64,000 nt of DNA, taken from Chryseobacterium aureum. GTDB taxonomy: Bacteria > Bacteroidota > Bacteroidia > Flavobacteriales > Weeksellaceae. Shown piece by piece: positions 25,963 through 38,695 of the stretch (positions within the stretch are counted from its first letter, which is position 1; each line of letters starts with the position of its first letter). Location of the stretch: positions 3,100,001-3,164,000 of the forward strand of contig NZ_CP034661.1 of assembly GCF_003971235.1 (NCBI RefSeq). Direction: 5' to 3'. The notes beneath the pieces are model-generated. The model had not been told where the DNA came from and did no database searches. It saw only the letters and a list, made by a program, of their open reading frames with translations. Both the position numbers and the translations under genes were made by a program.

Positions 25963-27633
25963 TTATTTCATAAACTCAAAATACGCCTTCAGTACATCTG
26001 CACTATTTTTTCCGTACGTATTGACTTCCAGGATTTTGGGCTGTGCGTCAGGTTTGAAGAAATTTTCAAGAACCCTGTCCAGAGTAATCTCATCTTCCAC
26101 TCTGATATAGGAGAATCCGAAATGTTTTGCCAGAGATTCTGCATTTTTACGGTGTTTGGTAGCAATAAATTCATCCAGTGTATTCGGATTGGCATTTCCA
26201 GGCCCCGGAATGATTTTAAAGATATTTCCTTCACCGTTATTAAAGATCATAATTCTTACAAACGGCGGAATATATTGATTCCAAAGTCCATTGATATCAT
26301 AGAAGAAACTCAGGTCTCCTGTGATCAATAAAGTAGGGTTTTCATTTTTAATGGCAAATCCCATGGCTGTAGAGGTAGATCCGTCAATACCGCTGGTTCC
26401 CCTGTTGCAATACATTTTTCTCTTCCCGAAATCAAAAAGCTGTGCATATCTGATCCCCGAAGAGTTGCTGAAATGAATATTATAGTTTTCCGGAATGGTT
26501 TGCGAAGCCTTATTGAAGAAATAAAAATCTGAGAACTCAATGGTATTCAAAAACTGCTCATGTTTGGCATCTTTTTTATTCCTTAAAATATCCCATAGAT
26601 TAAAATAAGGTCTGGGCTCCAGATTGATAAATTTCAACAGTTTTGAGAAGAAAACCTCCGGTTTTACTTCTATTTTTTCTGTAAGTGAGAAATAGGTGTC
26701 CGGCTGCCACACTTCATCCAGATGCCAGTGCTGTTTCGGACGGGCACTTCTGAGAAATTGCTTTACCTTTTTAGAAACTACATTCTGCCCTACCGTGATC
26801 AAAAGATCAGGAGCATATGTTTTATAATCCTCTTCCGTAAAATTGAAAATATATCGGTCTATATGTTTGAAAAACTTCTCATGGTTCAGATTTGAGTTGG
26901 CCTCACTCAGTACTACCACAGAGTGGTTTTTCACCAATTGTGTCAGTTGGTTTTCCAGTTCCGGACTGTAGTCTCTTGTTCCTACCAACAGCATAATTCT
27001 CTGCGAAGTATGCCATTCCGCAATCAGATTGGATGGAATTTCATATTCTTTATGCTTGATTGTTTTCTCCACCGTAGGAAAAGTAGGAAGTTCTGAAACC
27101 AATTCATACAAAGGTTCTTCCAAAGGAATATTGATATGTACAGGTCCCTGCTTTTCAAAGCAAAGCTCGATTGCTTTTTTAATGGTATCGAAATTAACAT
27201 CTTCTGCATGTTCTTTACTGTCTTCCAAAAGCTGGAAGTCACCATAAGAATGCTGATGAAAAACATCCTTCTGTCTGATCGTCTGACCGTCAAACAGATC
27301 AACAAAATCTGTCGGCCTGTCTGCCGTAAGCACCAAAAGCGGAATATTCTGATAAAAAGCCTCTGTAATAGCCGGATAGTAATTAACCACCGCAGATCCG
27401 CTGGTACACGTAATCGCTACCGGTTTTTTTTCACTTTTTGCCATCCCCATCGCTACGAAAGCGGCACTTCTTTCGTCTACAATGCTGTAGCAGTTAAAAT
27501 GATCTACCTCCGAAAAATGAATGGCCAAAGGAGCATTTCTTGACCCCGGAGAAATTACAATATCTGCAATTCCGTACTGCTGAAGAAGATGTGCGAGTAT
27601 TTGGATACTTCTCTTAGAAGAATATTTTTTCAT
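25963..27633 (-). CDS. menD: 2-succinyl-5-enolpyruvyl-6-hydroxy-3-cyclohexene-1-carboxylate synthase
   Basis: The 556-residue ThDP enzyme has VISPGSRNAPLAIHF near residue 22, the MenD substrate-binding signature, DERSAAFVAMGMAKS with the ThDP glutamate region, TCTSGSAVVNYYPAITEA, and a late ITGDLSFFYDINGLWN (the GD...N Mg-ThDP motif). It catalyses addition of succinic semialdehyde-ThDP to isochorismate in menaquinone synthesis, fitting the menaquinone-only respiration of flavobacteria. A -7 box TAAATTTG ends 4 nt upstream of the ATG, so its mRNA may be leaderless. No other men genes are nearby. Confidence 0.95.
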   Translation of the reverse strand: MKKYSSKRSIQILAHLLQQYGIADIVISPGSRNAPLAIHFSEVDHFNCYSIVDERSAAFVAMGMAKSEKKPVAITCTSGSAVVNYYPAITEAFYQNIPLLVLTADRPTDFVDLFDGQTIRQKDVFHQHSYGDFQLLEDSKEHAEDVNFDTIKKAIELCFEKQGPVHINIPLEEPLYELVSELPTFPTVEKTIKHKEYEIPSNLIAEWHTSQRIMLLVGTRDYSPELENQLTQLVKNHSVVVLSEANSNLNHEKFFKHIDRYIFNFTEEDYKTYAPDLLITVGQNVVSKKVKQFLRSARPKQHWHLDEVWQPDTYFSLTEKIEVKPEVFFSKLLKFINLEPRPYFNLWDILRNKKDAKHEQFLNTIEFSDFYFFNKASQTIPENYNIHFSNSSGIRYAQLFDFGKRKMYCNRGTSGIDGSTSTAMGFAIKNENPTLLITGDLSFFYDINGLWNQYIPPFVRIMIFNNGEGNIFKIIPGPGNANPNTLDEFIATKHRKNAESLAKHFGFSYIRVEDEITLDRVLENFFKPDAQPKILEVNTYGKNSADVLKAYFEFMK

Positions 27634-27637
27634 ACAG

Positions 27638-27645
27638 CAAATTTA
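27638..27645 (-). promoter_or_regulatory. -7 box of menD, 4 nt from the start codon
   Basis: Minus strand reads TAAATTTG-CTGT-ATG. The spacing is the same as in pabB (TATTTTTG-CAGA-ATG) and puts the expected transcription start at or next to the A of ATG. Confidence 0.55.
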
Positions 27646-27689
27646 ACTTATAAATAATGATTTTAAAATCATTTAAATTAAAAAAAATG

Positions 27690-27697
27690 TAATTTTG
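27690..27697 (+). promoter_or_regulatory. -7 box of the 2-oxoglutarate oxygenase gene
   Basis: TAATTTTG matches TAnnTTTG and lies 20 nt upstream of the ATG at 27718. Confidence 0.55.
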
Positions 27698-27717
27698 CTG
27701 TTCGTAAATTTCTAAAA

Positions 27718-28668
27718 ATGGATAAAATACCTAGTGTAGACCTGCGTGATTTCCTTTCGGACAACCCGGAACGCAAACAGAAATTTGTAAATGAAATCGG
27801 AAAAGCTTATGAAGAAATTGGTTTTGTAGCCTTAAAAGGCCATTTTCTTGATGACAACCTAGTAGATGATTTGTATGGAGAGGTAAAAAACTTTTTTGAA
27901 CTGCCCGTGGAAACGAAACAGAAGTATGAAATTCCAGGCATTGGCGGCCAGAGAGGTTATGTAGGATTCGGTAAAGAAACTGCAAAAGGTTTCAAAAAAG
28001 GAGACTTAAAAGAATTTTGGCATTTCGGACAGTACCTGTCTGATGATTCAAAATACAAGACTGAGTATCCGGACAACGTAATCGTAGATGAACTTCCAAA
28101 GTTCAACCAGGTAGGGAAAGAAGCCTTTCAGATGCTCGAGAAAACAGGGCAGTATGTGCTGAGAGCTTTAGCGCTGCACCTTGGTTTAGATGAATTTTAT
28201 TTTGATGACAAGATCGCAGAAGGAAATTCTATTTTAAGGCCTATTCATTATCCTCCAATCACTGAAGAACCGGATGATGCGGTAAGAGCTGCAGCCCATG
28301 GAGATATCAACCTTATTACGCTTTTAATGGGAGCACAGGGGAAAGGTCTTCAGGTTCAGAACCACAACGGAGAATGGATTGATGCTATTGCGGAACCAGA
28401 CGAGCTGATGATCAATGTTGGAGATATGCTGTCAAGACATACCAACAACAAATTGAAATCTACCATCCACAGAGTGGTAAACCCACCAAGAGAATTATGG
28501 AGTACCTCAAGATATTCAATTCCTTTCTTTATGCATCCCATCAGTGCAATGTCTTTAAATGCACTTGAGAACTGCGTAGATGAAAACAACCCCAAATTAT
28601 ACGAAGATACTACCGCCGGAGAATTCCTGCATGAAAGATTGATCGAATTGGGATTGATTAAAAAATAA
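27718..28668 (+). CDS. 2-oxoglutarate/Fe(II)-dependent oxygenase, isopenicillin-N-synthase family
   Basis: The 316-residue protein has the DIOX_N domain (residues about 1-130, starting DKIPSVDLRDFL, with GYVGFGKE) and a jelly-roll core with iron ligands HGD (in AAHGDINLITLL) and the distal His in KSTIHRVVNPP, plus RYSIPFF where the Arg binds the 2-oxoglutarate carboxylate. This indicates a 2OG oxygenase rather than isopenicillin N synthase itself. The substrate is unknown; such single genes are common in Flavobacteriia. Terminator directly downstream. Confidence 0.88.
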   Translation: MDKIPSVDLRDFLSDNPERKQKFVNEIGKAYEEIGFVALKGHFLDDNLVDDLYGEVKNFFELPVETKQKYEIPGIGGQRGYVGFGKETAKGFKKGDLKEFWHFGQYLSDDSKYKTEYPDNVIVDELPKFNQVGKEAFQMLEKTGQYVLRALALHLGLDEFYFDDKIAEGNSILRPIHYPPITEEPDDAVRAAAHGDINLITLLMGAQGKGLQVQNHNGEWIDAIAEPDELMINVGDMLSRHTNNKLKSTIHRVVNPPRELWSTSRYSIPFFMHPISAMSLNALENCVDENNPKLYEDTTAGEFLHERLIELGLIKK

Positions 28669-28673
28669 AAAGA

Positions 28674-28705
28674 AGGGCTGCCTCGGTTTGAGACAGCCCT
28701 TTTTA
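28674..28705 (+). terminator. Intrinsic terminator of the oxygenase gene
   Basis: AGGGCTG (28674-28680) pairs with CAGCCCT (28694-28700), with extra inner pairing, followed by TTTTTA. Confidence 0.85.
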
Positions 28706-28770
28706 TTCCATTTGTTTTGTTATAAACACGCACCAGCAGTACAAGCTATTATACAGTTATTGAATCTATA

Positions 28771-28888
28771 TCAGCCTCTATTCGGATTGTTAAGCTCTTC
28801 ACAAGGATCAAAAAGTGAATCTCTCAGGTCATAACACTCAGAGGCTCCGCCAGAAATACGCTTTAATTATTTTCATTAAATTTTCCAT
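28771..28888 (-). pseudogene. Frameshifted GG-leader bacteriocin-like ORF (candidate remnant)
   Basis: From the ATG at 28888 the minus strand reads MENLMKIIK, like the start of a GG-type leader. After a single-base frame change it continues as KRISGGASECYDLRDSLF and stays open to the TGA at 28771-28773. In either frame alone the ORF is broken: the second frame has a TAA just before the GG segment. The pattern fits a decayed relative of the peptides at 4241-4408 and 29068-29229. A sequencing error or chance similarity are alternatives. Confidence 0.4.
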
Positions 28889-29067
28889 AGTTATTGCTTT
28901 AGATGGTCCTACTTTATCAGTTTTCGGACAAAGCCAACTAAAATAAAAACTCATCCAAGATATAGTTTCTTTCTTATTATATTTTATTTTTTTTGCTAAA
29001 TATATTGTTTTGATTAAAAATATTTTAATTAAATTTACTTTACCTACAAACTTTTAATTAAAACAAT

Positions 29068-29229
29068 ATGAAAAATTTAAAAAAACTACAAAAAGACCAA
29101 TTAAAAACCATTTCAGCAGGGGTTAATCTTCCAGAACAAGATTTCTGTATGTATTATTGCAATGGATTTATTGTATGTGCCACTTGCAGCGATGATTTCA
29201 AATGCCCGGACACCAATAGTGATATGTAA
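29068..29229 (+). CDS. Bacteriocin-like small peptide with GG-type leader variant
   Basis: A 53-residue peptide starts MKNLKKLQKDQLKTISAG, a typical leader of Chryseobacterium bacteriocin-like peptides but with AG in place of GG at positions 17-18. The remainder has five cysteines (C27, C31, C37, C40, C46) in an acidic core. A TTG (29010-29012) and TACTTTAC (29036-29043), 23 bp apart, could be its promoter. A good terminator follows. No maturation or export gene is adjacent, so any secretion would need a machinery elsewhere. Confidence 0.68.
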   Translation: MKNLKKLQKDQLKTISAGVNLPEQDFCMYYCNGFIVCATCSDDFKCPDTNSDM

Positions 29230-29249
29230 TTTTTACAATGTCATAATTT

Positions 29250-29280
29250 AACCGTTTCTTTTCAGAAGCGGTTTTTTTAT
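29250..29280 (+). terminator. Intrinsic terminator of the 53-aa peptide gene
   Basis: A 10-bp stem (29250-29259 with 29264-29273, one G-T pair) has loop TTTC and a run of T. Confidence 0.88.
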
Positions 29281-29516
29281 TTCTGTATGCTTACAATAGC
29301 ATAGATTTTAGATCCTCTCATAGCATTTCCACATATAGATGTATTTTTATAAAAAGAGGGTGTTTATGAGCTTAAAAATAATGTGATAGTAATAGTAATA
29401 CTTGATATTAAATTAGAGAATTCATCAACATTAATAAAGAAGAGCTTTCTCCCGCTATTCATTCATACTCCTCACGCCAACGCTATCCCTCCAAGCCCTC
29501 TGACGCTCCCACGCAA

Positions 29517-29547
29517 GCTGCGGGGTAACCATTACTATCGGGGCTAG
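29517..29547 (+). repeat. 31-bp intergenic repeat, copy 1
   Basis: It begins GCTGCGGGGTAACCATT and ends GGGCTAG, and matches the reverse complement of 36481-36511 with two mismatches. The two copies flank the rRNA operon in opposite orientation. Confidence 0.8.
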
Positions 29548-29636
29548 GGAAGACGAATGATGAATGATGAATTGTGGAGTGTAATCTAGTCTAAGAGTGA
29601 TCAATTTTACATTCTAAGATCTAATATCCCCAATCA

Positions 29637-29794
29637 TGTCATTCCGTAGGAATATAAACATATTTATCAGAGCCTAAAGGTTTCAAAGGAATATTAATTA
29701 CAGAAGTTTTTAAATACGTAAGTGATTTGATAATCTCAGCTATATTGAGTAACGGAATAGAATAATGCATTGTTTAGATTCCTACGGAGTGACA
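29637..29794. repeat. MITE-like element with 24-bp terminal inverted repeats
   Basis: The ends 29637-29660 and 29771-29794 are inverted repeats identical at 22 of 24 positions, starting TGTCAYTCCGTAGGAAT. The 110-bp interior has no ORF. The arm motif also occurs singly near 36113 (TGTCACTCCGTAGGAG). It looks like a non-autonomous or structural repeated element; mobility is inferred. Confidence 0.65.
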
Positions 29795-30053
29795 ATACTG
29801 TGGGATAGAAAACGGTAATGATACTAAAGTAAAGACTGTAAAGGCTATTACCAGAGGTAAAGAATATGGAAGAGTAAGTTAGCAAGCCAGAGGAAGGAAA
29901 AAGATAAAAGTAAAAAGATCCAGGTAAGTGGATCACTAAAAAAATTTACTCATTGCTTATTATTCATAGCTGTAAGCTCATCCCTAATCCCTGTAAGCTA
30001 ATCCCCACCATTTGCAGCCTATCACCTGCCTTACTGTACAGGGTATAAAAACA

Positions 30054-30086
30054 AAAAAACCTTTATCGTCATGATAAAGGTTTTTT
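30054..30086 (-). terminator. Terminator of the rRNA operon
   Basis: A stem of at least 13 bp (AAAAAACCTTTATC with GATAAAGGTTTTTT, loop GTCAT) lies just beyond the 5S gene on the minus strand and reads into a T-run there. Confidence 0.88.
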
Positions 30087-30101
30087 AAAAATAAAATAAA
30101 A

Positions 30102-30210
<109 letters not shown>

Positions 30211-30384
30211 GAAGGTATATAAGGTTGCAGCTTAGAGGTAAAAGGCGGCAGGTTTTCCCTGCTACCTGATAGCTACCATCTGCTACCTGTTTTAAGCGAT
30301 AAAAACTTTCACAAAGACAAAACCTTTACTGCGCATAAAGTACTTGTCGTATTTATTAATTAATAATTTGATATAGCAACCAAA

Positions 30385-33140
<2,756 letters not shown>

Positions 33141-33294
33141 TCCTATTGGTTACTCAAGCGCTTTATGCGCTCGGTTTTCTCTTTGTGATGTCTTTACCGT
33201 TAATGTCAATGATCTTAATGTCTTCTTTTTGGTTTAGTAAACAATTGTTGTTTTTGGCTCCAATCGTCACTTTTAAACTAAACCTCCAAAACTG

Positions 33295-33368
33295 TGGAGA
33301 ATAAGGGAGTCGAACCCTTGACCTCCTGCGTGCAAGGCAGGCGCTCTAGCCAGCTGAGCTAATTCCCC
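33295..33368 (-). tRNA. tRNA-Ala(TGC)
   Basis: 74 nt on the minus strand, starting GGGGAATTAGCTCAGCTGG. The anticodon arm is CCTGC-CTTGCAC-GCAGG with anticodon TGC, the T-loop TTCGACT, and the acceptor pairs GGGGAAT with ATTCTCC (one G-T), discriminator A. It lies in the 16S-23S spacer. Confidence 0.97.
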
Positions 33369-33450
33369 CTCTAGGTGCTGTAGGCTCTAGGCTATAAGCG
33401 ACAGGCTAAATGCCTACTGCTTGAAGCTTAATGCTTACCGCTTTAATTAG

Positions 33451-33524
33451 TAGTCTCGGGCAGGCTCGAACTGCCGACCTCTACATTATCAGTGTAGCGC
33501 TCTAACCAGCTGAGCTACGAGACT
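33451..33524 (-). tRNA. tRNA-Ile(GAT)
   Basis: 74 nt on the minus strand, starting AGTCTCGTAGCTCAGCTGG. The anticodon arm is CTACA-CTGATAA-TGTAG with anticodon GAT, the T-arm GGCAG-TTCGAGC-CTGCC, and a fully paired acceptor AGTCTCG/CGAGACT. It lies upstream of tRNA-Ala in the rRNA spacer. Confidence 0.97.
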
Positions 33525-33745
33525 GTCTTTTAGACGTAAAAGATGATAGACTGATAGATAATAGACTAATTTCTTCGTCTTTCTCTCTCTGCTTTTATCT
33601 TCTTTGCCTCTCTCAATCCCTTTACTAATTTCTAGTGGGTGTTGTATTGTTAATATAACCAACCAAACAAAAAACTAAAGCTATTGCTTTAAGTAAGTAT
33701 AATGTACTTGCGTACTGATTTTGTTTAACGTCTTAAGACGCTCTA

Positions 33746-35263
<1,518 letters not shown>

Positions 35264-35404
35264 ATGTTTGTCTGACTCACTCAAAGTTTTTGACGCTTTA
35301 GTTTTTCCTTACTTGGTTGTTATATTGTATGTCAATGATCTTTATATCTTCCGCTTTATAACGTAGCAATCTTCTCTGTCAGTGTCGCTCCGTATTTGCG
35401 AATG

Positions 35405-35436
35405 CAAAAGTAAAACTTTATTTTTTAATGACCAAA
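35405..35436 (-). promoter_or_regulatory. rRNA promoter P1
   Basis: On the minus strand TTTG (35433-35436), a 20-bp spacer and TACTTTTG (35405-35412) followed by CA form a consensus Bacteroidota promoter about 140 bp upstream of 16S. Confidence 0.75.
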
Positions 35437-35531
35437 TGTTTCGAAAGAAAAATTTAAAGTTTTTTAAGTAACCTTAACCCTCTCTCGTAACCTCAATCCC
35501 TCTACTCCTGCGCTCCCTGTAATTGGGACTG

Positions 35532-35561
35532 CAAAGATACAAACTATTTTTTAACTAACAA
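35532..35561 (-). promoter_or_regulatory. rRNA promoter P2
   Basis: TTG (35559-35561), a 19-bp spacer and TATCTTTG (35532-35539) followed by CA, on the minus strand. Confidence 0.7.
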
Positions 35562-35677
35562 CTTTTTTGATAAAAAAAGTAAAAGTTTTTTCGAACGTAT
35601 CTTATAAAGTAAATAATGTCTCTGCTTATCTAAAAGCCCTTCTGCGCTTACCGAATCCCTTTCGTTTTTCAGTGGGG

Positions 35678-35709
35678 CAAAGATAACAACTTATTACAAC
35701 GCAAAACAA
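35678..35709 (-). promoter_or_regulatory. rRNA promoter P3
   Basis: TTG (35707-35709), a 21-bp spacer and TATCTTTG (35678-35685) followed by CC, on the minus strand. P1-P3 are spaced about 127 and 146 bp apart. Confidence 0.65.
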
Positions 35710-36175
35710 GTTTATTTAACATAAATGTTACCGTTTATTAATATTTAACCCTAAGACACTGGAACGCAGAGAGAAAAATTTTAAACATCTGTTTGGTGAA
35801 CCGGATGAGAGCGTGAGAGGGTTGGAGGGTTGGAGAGGGTGAGAGGATAGGATTCGGGGAGCGGGATGCGGGGTTTTGGGGTGTGGAAGGATTAAAATAA
35901 TGTATATATTATATAATAGAAACTAAACTATATAAAAGAACGGACTTTCTTCTAACAAGCTTAGGATTATAGACCGCTTCCGGTGAATGGCCAGGTACAA
36001 TAACCACAGGTCGCACGGATTTGTACAGTGGACAACGGATACAATATATATAAGGAAAAGCCGAGCGTACAGAAGACACCTATTCTATATCCCGGATAGC
36101 ATTGTCACTCCGTAGGAGTTTATAAAAAGCCTTTTCCATACAATTTACATGGCAGAAATATAATTCATTGTAATT

Positions 36176-36212
36176 ATGCTTCGACTCCGCTCAGCATGAC
36201 ACTGCTAATACT
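36176..36212 (+). repeat. 37-bp intergenic repeat, copy 1
   Basis: It contains CTTCGACTCCGCTCAGCATG and matches 55117-55153 at all but one position, in the same orientation, 19 kb away. Both copies are intergenic. Confidence 0.8.
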
Positions 36213-36480
36213 AACTGCTAAAAAAACTTAGACAACCCTCGTTTTACATCCTCTAAAATTCTTGTGAGTAAGTCTGAATTCCTGCGCAATGACACAGGGG
36301 AAATGGAAGTATGTTAATATACGAATCACTTTCTATAGAAATGGGTAATATTAAAAACGTCAACCGGATCACCGTTTCTACCCGAAGACTCGAAGCCAGA
36401 AACTACATAAACTAAACCAGGAACCCGCAACACAATAACCCGAATCCCGCACCTCATCATTTATCATTCATAATTCTCTT

Positions 36481-36511
36481 CTAGCCCTGATAGGAATGGT
36501 TACCCCGCAGC
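36481..36511 (-). repeat. 31-bp intergenic repeat, copy 2
   Basis: The reverse complement matches 29517-29547 with two mismatches. It is adjacent to a TATCATTCATAATTC patch, similar to the GAATGATGAATGATG patch beside copy 1. Confidence 0.8.
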
Positions 36512-36699
36512 ATGGGTTGGAGGGTGGGTGGGCGTGGGGGTGCGATGGCGCGAGGAGTAGGAATGGATAGCAGGATAAAGCTCCTGAGAATATTGGAGAG
36601 CTGGAGAGTGGTGGAAAAGATGAGAAATTAGAAAAAGCAGTTGAGATTCTCCTATACTATATATAAATATAATAAGCAGAACTAATTCAGAAGTCATAA

Positions 36700-37746
36700 T
36701 CAGTCAAACAATCTCAATTGCTGATCCCGGGTTCCGGTAAAGTTGGCGGTTGAAAGTTTTGGAAATTCTTTACCTTCAAAAAACTTCTTTCTACCAATTT
36801 TAAAGGTGTTATGAATCATTTCTGCAATATTCCCCTCCCCTCTCTGTCTTTCAAAATATCTTTTATCCCCAAGTTTTCCCCCTCGCATAGACCGGATAAG
36901 ATTTAAAACTTTCTGTGCCCTGTCCGGAAAATGAGTTTCAATCCAATTTACAAACACAGGCTCTACCGTATCATTCAATCTTACCAGCGTGTATCCGAAT
37001 CCCAATGCTCCCGCATCAGAAACAGACTTTAATATATTCAATGGTTCATCGCTATTGAGCCCCGGAATAATGGGAGCTACCATTACATGAACAGGAATTT
37101 TGTTTTCAGAAAGAATTTCAACGGCTTTTAATTTATTTTTTGCTGAGCTTGTTCTTGGTTCCATCTTTCGTCGTAGCTCTTCATTGATTGTTGGAATACT
37201 TAAAGAAACAGAGACCAGATTTTGTTCTGCCATCGGCTTTAAAATATCCAGATCTCTCAAGACCATTGCATTTTTGGTCAGAATATTGACCGGATGCCTG
37301 TAATCCAGACATACCTTCAGTAATTTCCTGGTGATTTCAAATTGTTTTTCGGCAGGCTGATAACAGTCTGTATTTCCGGACAATAGAATAGGAGCAGCTT
37401 TATAACCTCTTTTTTGAAAAAATTTTTCAAGTAATTCGGGCGCATTTTTCTTGACCATGATCTTTCTTTCAAAATCAATTCCGGCACTATAGCCCCAGTA
37501 CTCGTGGGTAGGCCTTGCAAAGCAATACGAGCAGCCATGCTCACACCCCTGATAAGGGTTCATGGAATATTCCATCGGGAGGTCTTCACTTTTGACCTGA
37601 TTGACAATGGTTTTGGGAAAAACCTCGGTGAAAGAAGTTTTTATGGTTTCGAAATCTTCATCTTCAGGCTCATAGGTATACCTGTCGAAACGATTGACAA
37701 CGTTCCGCTGAGCTCCCTGACCTTTGATGAAATTTTCGTTCTGCAT
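36700..37746 (-). CDS. PA0069-family radical SAM protein (spore photoproduct lyase-like)
   Basis: The 348-residue protein contains NPYQGCEHGCSYCFAR with the radical-SAM CxxxCxxC cysteines C68, C72 and C75. SGNTDCYQPAEKQFEITRK and VSLSIPTINEELRRKMEPRT are further typical PA0069-family segments. These proteins look like distant relatives of spore photoproduct lyase, but their substrate is unknown. The gene is single and flanked by repeat-rich noncoding DNA on one side. Confidence 0.9.
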   Translation of the reverse strand: MQNENFIKGQGAQRNVVNRFDRYTYEPEDEDFETIKTSFTEVFPKTIVNQVKSEDLPMEYSMNPYQGCEHGCSYCFARPTHEYWGYSAGIDFERKIMVKKNAPELLEKFFQKRGYKAAPILLSGNTDCYQPAEKQFEITRKLLKVCLDYRHPVNILTKNAMVLRDLDILKPMAEQNLVSVSLSIPTINEELRRKMEPRTSSAKNKLKAVEILSENKIPVHVMVAPIIPGLNSDEPLNILKSVSDAGALGFGYTLVRLNDTVEPVFVNWIETHFPDRAQKVLNLIRSMRGGKLGDKRYFERQRGEGNIAEMIHNTFKIGRKKFFEGKEFPKLSTANFTGTRDQQLRLFD

Positions 37747-37810
37747 GATGATGTAAAATTAAAATGGAATTTTTATAAAATAATGAGTTTTAACATTAAA
37801 GTTTTCCACA

Positions 37811-37843
37811 AAAAAATCCAACACCTTCAAAAGTATTGGATTT
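37811..37843 (-). terminator. Terminator of the small membrane protein gene
   Basis: AAATCCAA (37814-37821) pairs with TTGGATTT (37836-37843); on the minus strand the stem is followed by TTTTTTGTGG. Confidence 0.75.
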
Positions 37844-37868
37844 AAACATAATTAAATATATTTTTTTA

Positions 37869-38063
37869 CTACTTCAGCGCGTAAAATTCCACTCCGTGTG
37901 TTTCGTCGTCGTGGCTTTTTTCATCAAAGTGTCTGTGATAGTCCGAATAGGAATCACTATATTTTTTATCTTTTTTTGTCAAAATTTTTTTTATACTAAT
38001 TAAGCCTAATACTGCCAAAAGACCAACTCCTCCTGCCAGTAAAACTCCAACTTCTTTTTTCAT
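37869..38063 (-). CDS. Small single-pass membrane protein, unknown function
   Basis: This 64-residue protein begins MKKEVGVLLAGGVGLLAVLG, one hydrophobic segment (about residues 6-25), then a Lys-rich junction (KKILTKKDKKY) and a charged tail with several His, Asp and Glu (YHRHFDEKSHDDETHG). It resembles short YtxH-like membrane proteins in layout, without clear homology by eye. A terminator follows on the same strand, supporting a real gene. Confidence 0.65.
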   Translation of the reverse strand: MKKEVGVLLAGGVGLLAVLGLISIKKILTKKDKKYSDSYSDYHRHFDEKSHDDETHGVEFYALK

Positions 38064-38238
38064 ATTTTCTCTGATTTATTAATGATACCATTGCAAAAAG
38101 CATACCTCTTTTATTTTTTTAAATTATAAATTTTGTTAACATTAAACTTTATTTTTAGGAAAATTGCAATCTGCTATTTTTCTTATATTTAGAAATTGCA
38201 ATGGTTTAATTATTGTACTTAATACCAAAAATAATATT

Positions 38239-38589
38239 ATGGAAAATCCAGAAAACATTGACAGGATGACGACCCTAAGCCAAGTGATGAAAACGCTTTC
38301 TGAAAGAGGAATACATAGAGAATTCAGGATGAACGAAAAGTGTGAAATGAAGTTTGAAAATTCGGATATCGTTTATCAGCCCGCTGATTTGGTCATTTTA
38401 AAAACGTACCGTTTTGAGGGGGACAGCAACCCTGATGACAATGCCGTGCTTTATGTGGTAAAAGATAATGCCGGAAACCGTGGAATGATCATCGATTCTT
38501 ATGGAGCAGACAGCAATTATCCTGGAGAAGAGTTTGATAAGTTTCTAAGGGATATTCCTGTTTTGGAAAGTGATGAATTCAATTTTTAA
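38239..38589 (+). CDS. Conserved hypothetical protein (116 aa)
   Basis: Begins MENPENIDRMTTLSQVMKTL and contains KTLSERGIHREFRMNE, PADLVILKTYRFEGDSNPDD and NRGMIIDSYGADSNY. Similar short flavobacterial proteins are sometimes labelled phosphoribosylpyrophosphate synthetase, but no PRPP-synthase motif is present. The sequence has a soluble alpha/beta look. The ATG at 38239 is preferred to 38164 because the extra N-terminus is not conserved in character. Function unknown. Confidence 0.72.
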   Translation: MENPENIDRMTTLSQVMKTLSERGIHREFRMNEKCEMKFENSDIVYQPADLVILKTYRFEGDSNPDDNAVLYVVKDNAGNRGMIIDSYGADSNYPGEEFDKFLRDIPVLESDEFNF

Positions 38590-38612
38590 TGAAATCCATC
38601 CTGTATTGATTT

Positions 38613-38692
38613 TTTAAACCATTAAGATTTTTTCAGTTAAAATAATTTACTTTCAGACCCTCGTAAATTGGATTCTGTCTTAATGGTTTAAA
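38613..38692. terminator. Long inverted repeat between convergent genes
   Basis: A 15-bp perfect inverted repeat (38613-38627 and 38678-38692, containing AACCATTAAGA) has a 50-bp spacer, between the convergent hypothetical gene and the AsmA-like gene. A shorter hairpin with the same CCATTAAGA arm lies at 61980-62002. It could stop transcription from both sides. Confidence 0.5.
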
Positions 38693-38695
38693 GAA

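Larger units (their letters stand above)
29281..30052. other. Noncoding, repeat-bearing stretch downstream of the rRNA operon
   Basis: No ORF with coding character is seen in about 770 bp. The stretch holds one copy of a 31-bp repeat (29517-29547) and a 158-bp inverted-repeat element (29637-29794). The rest is AT-rich with low-complexity patches such as GAATGATGAATGATGAATT. Confidence 0.6.
35760..36699. other. Noncoding, repeat-bearing stretch upstream of the rRNA operon
   Basis: About 940 bp without a convincing gene. It contains G-rich low-complexity DNA (35805-35890), a single arm of the 24-bp inverted-repeat motif near 36113, a 37-bp repeat (36176-36212), and the second copy of the 31-bp repeat (36481-36511). 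The frame open on the minus strand at 36500-36697 has Pro/His-rich, non-protein-like composition. Confidence 0.55.

Noticed and set aside
29736..29936. 66-codon frame on the minus strand next to the inverted-repeat element
   Set aside because: It crosses one end of the repeat element and has hydrophobic/aromatic AT-driven composition; no start or promoter context.
36500..36697. 65-codon frame on the minus strand
   Set aside because: It overlaps the 31-bp repeat, and its translation ends in Pro/Thr/His low complexity (PTPTHPPTHAAG). No promoter or conserved look.
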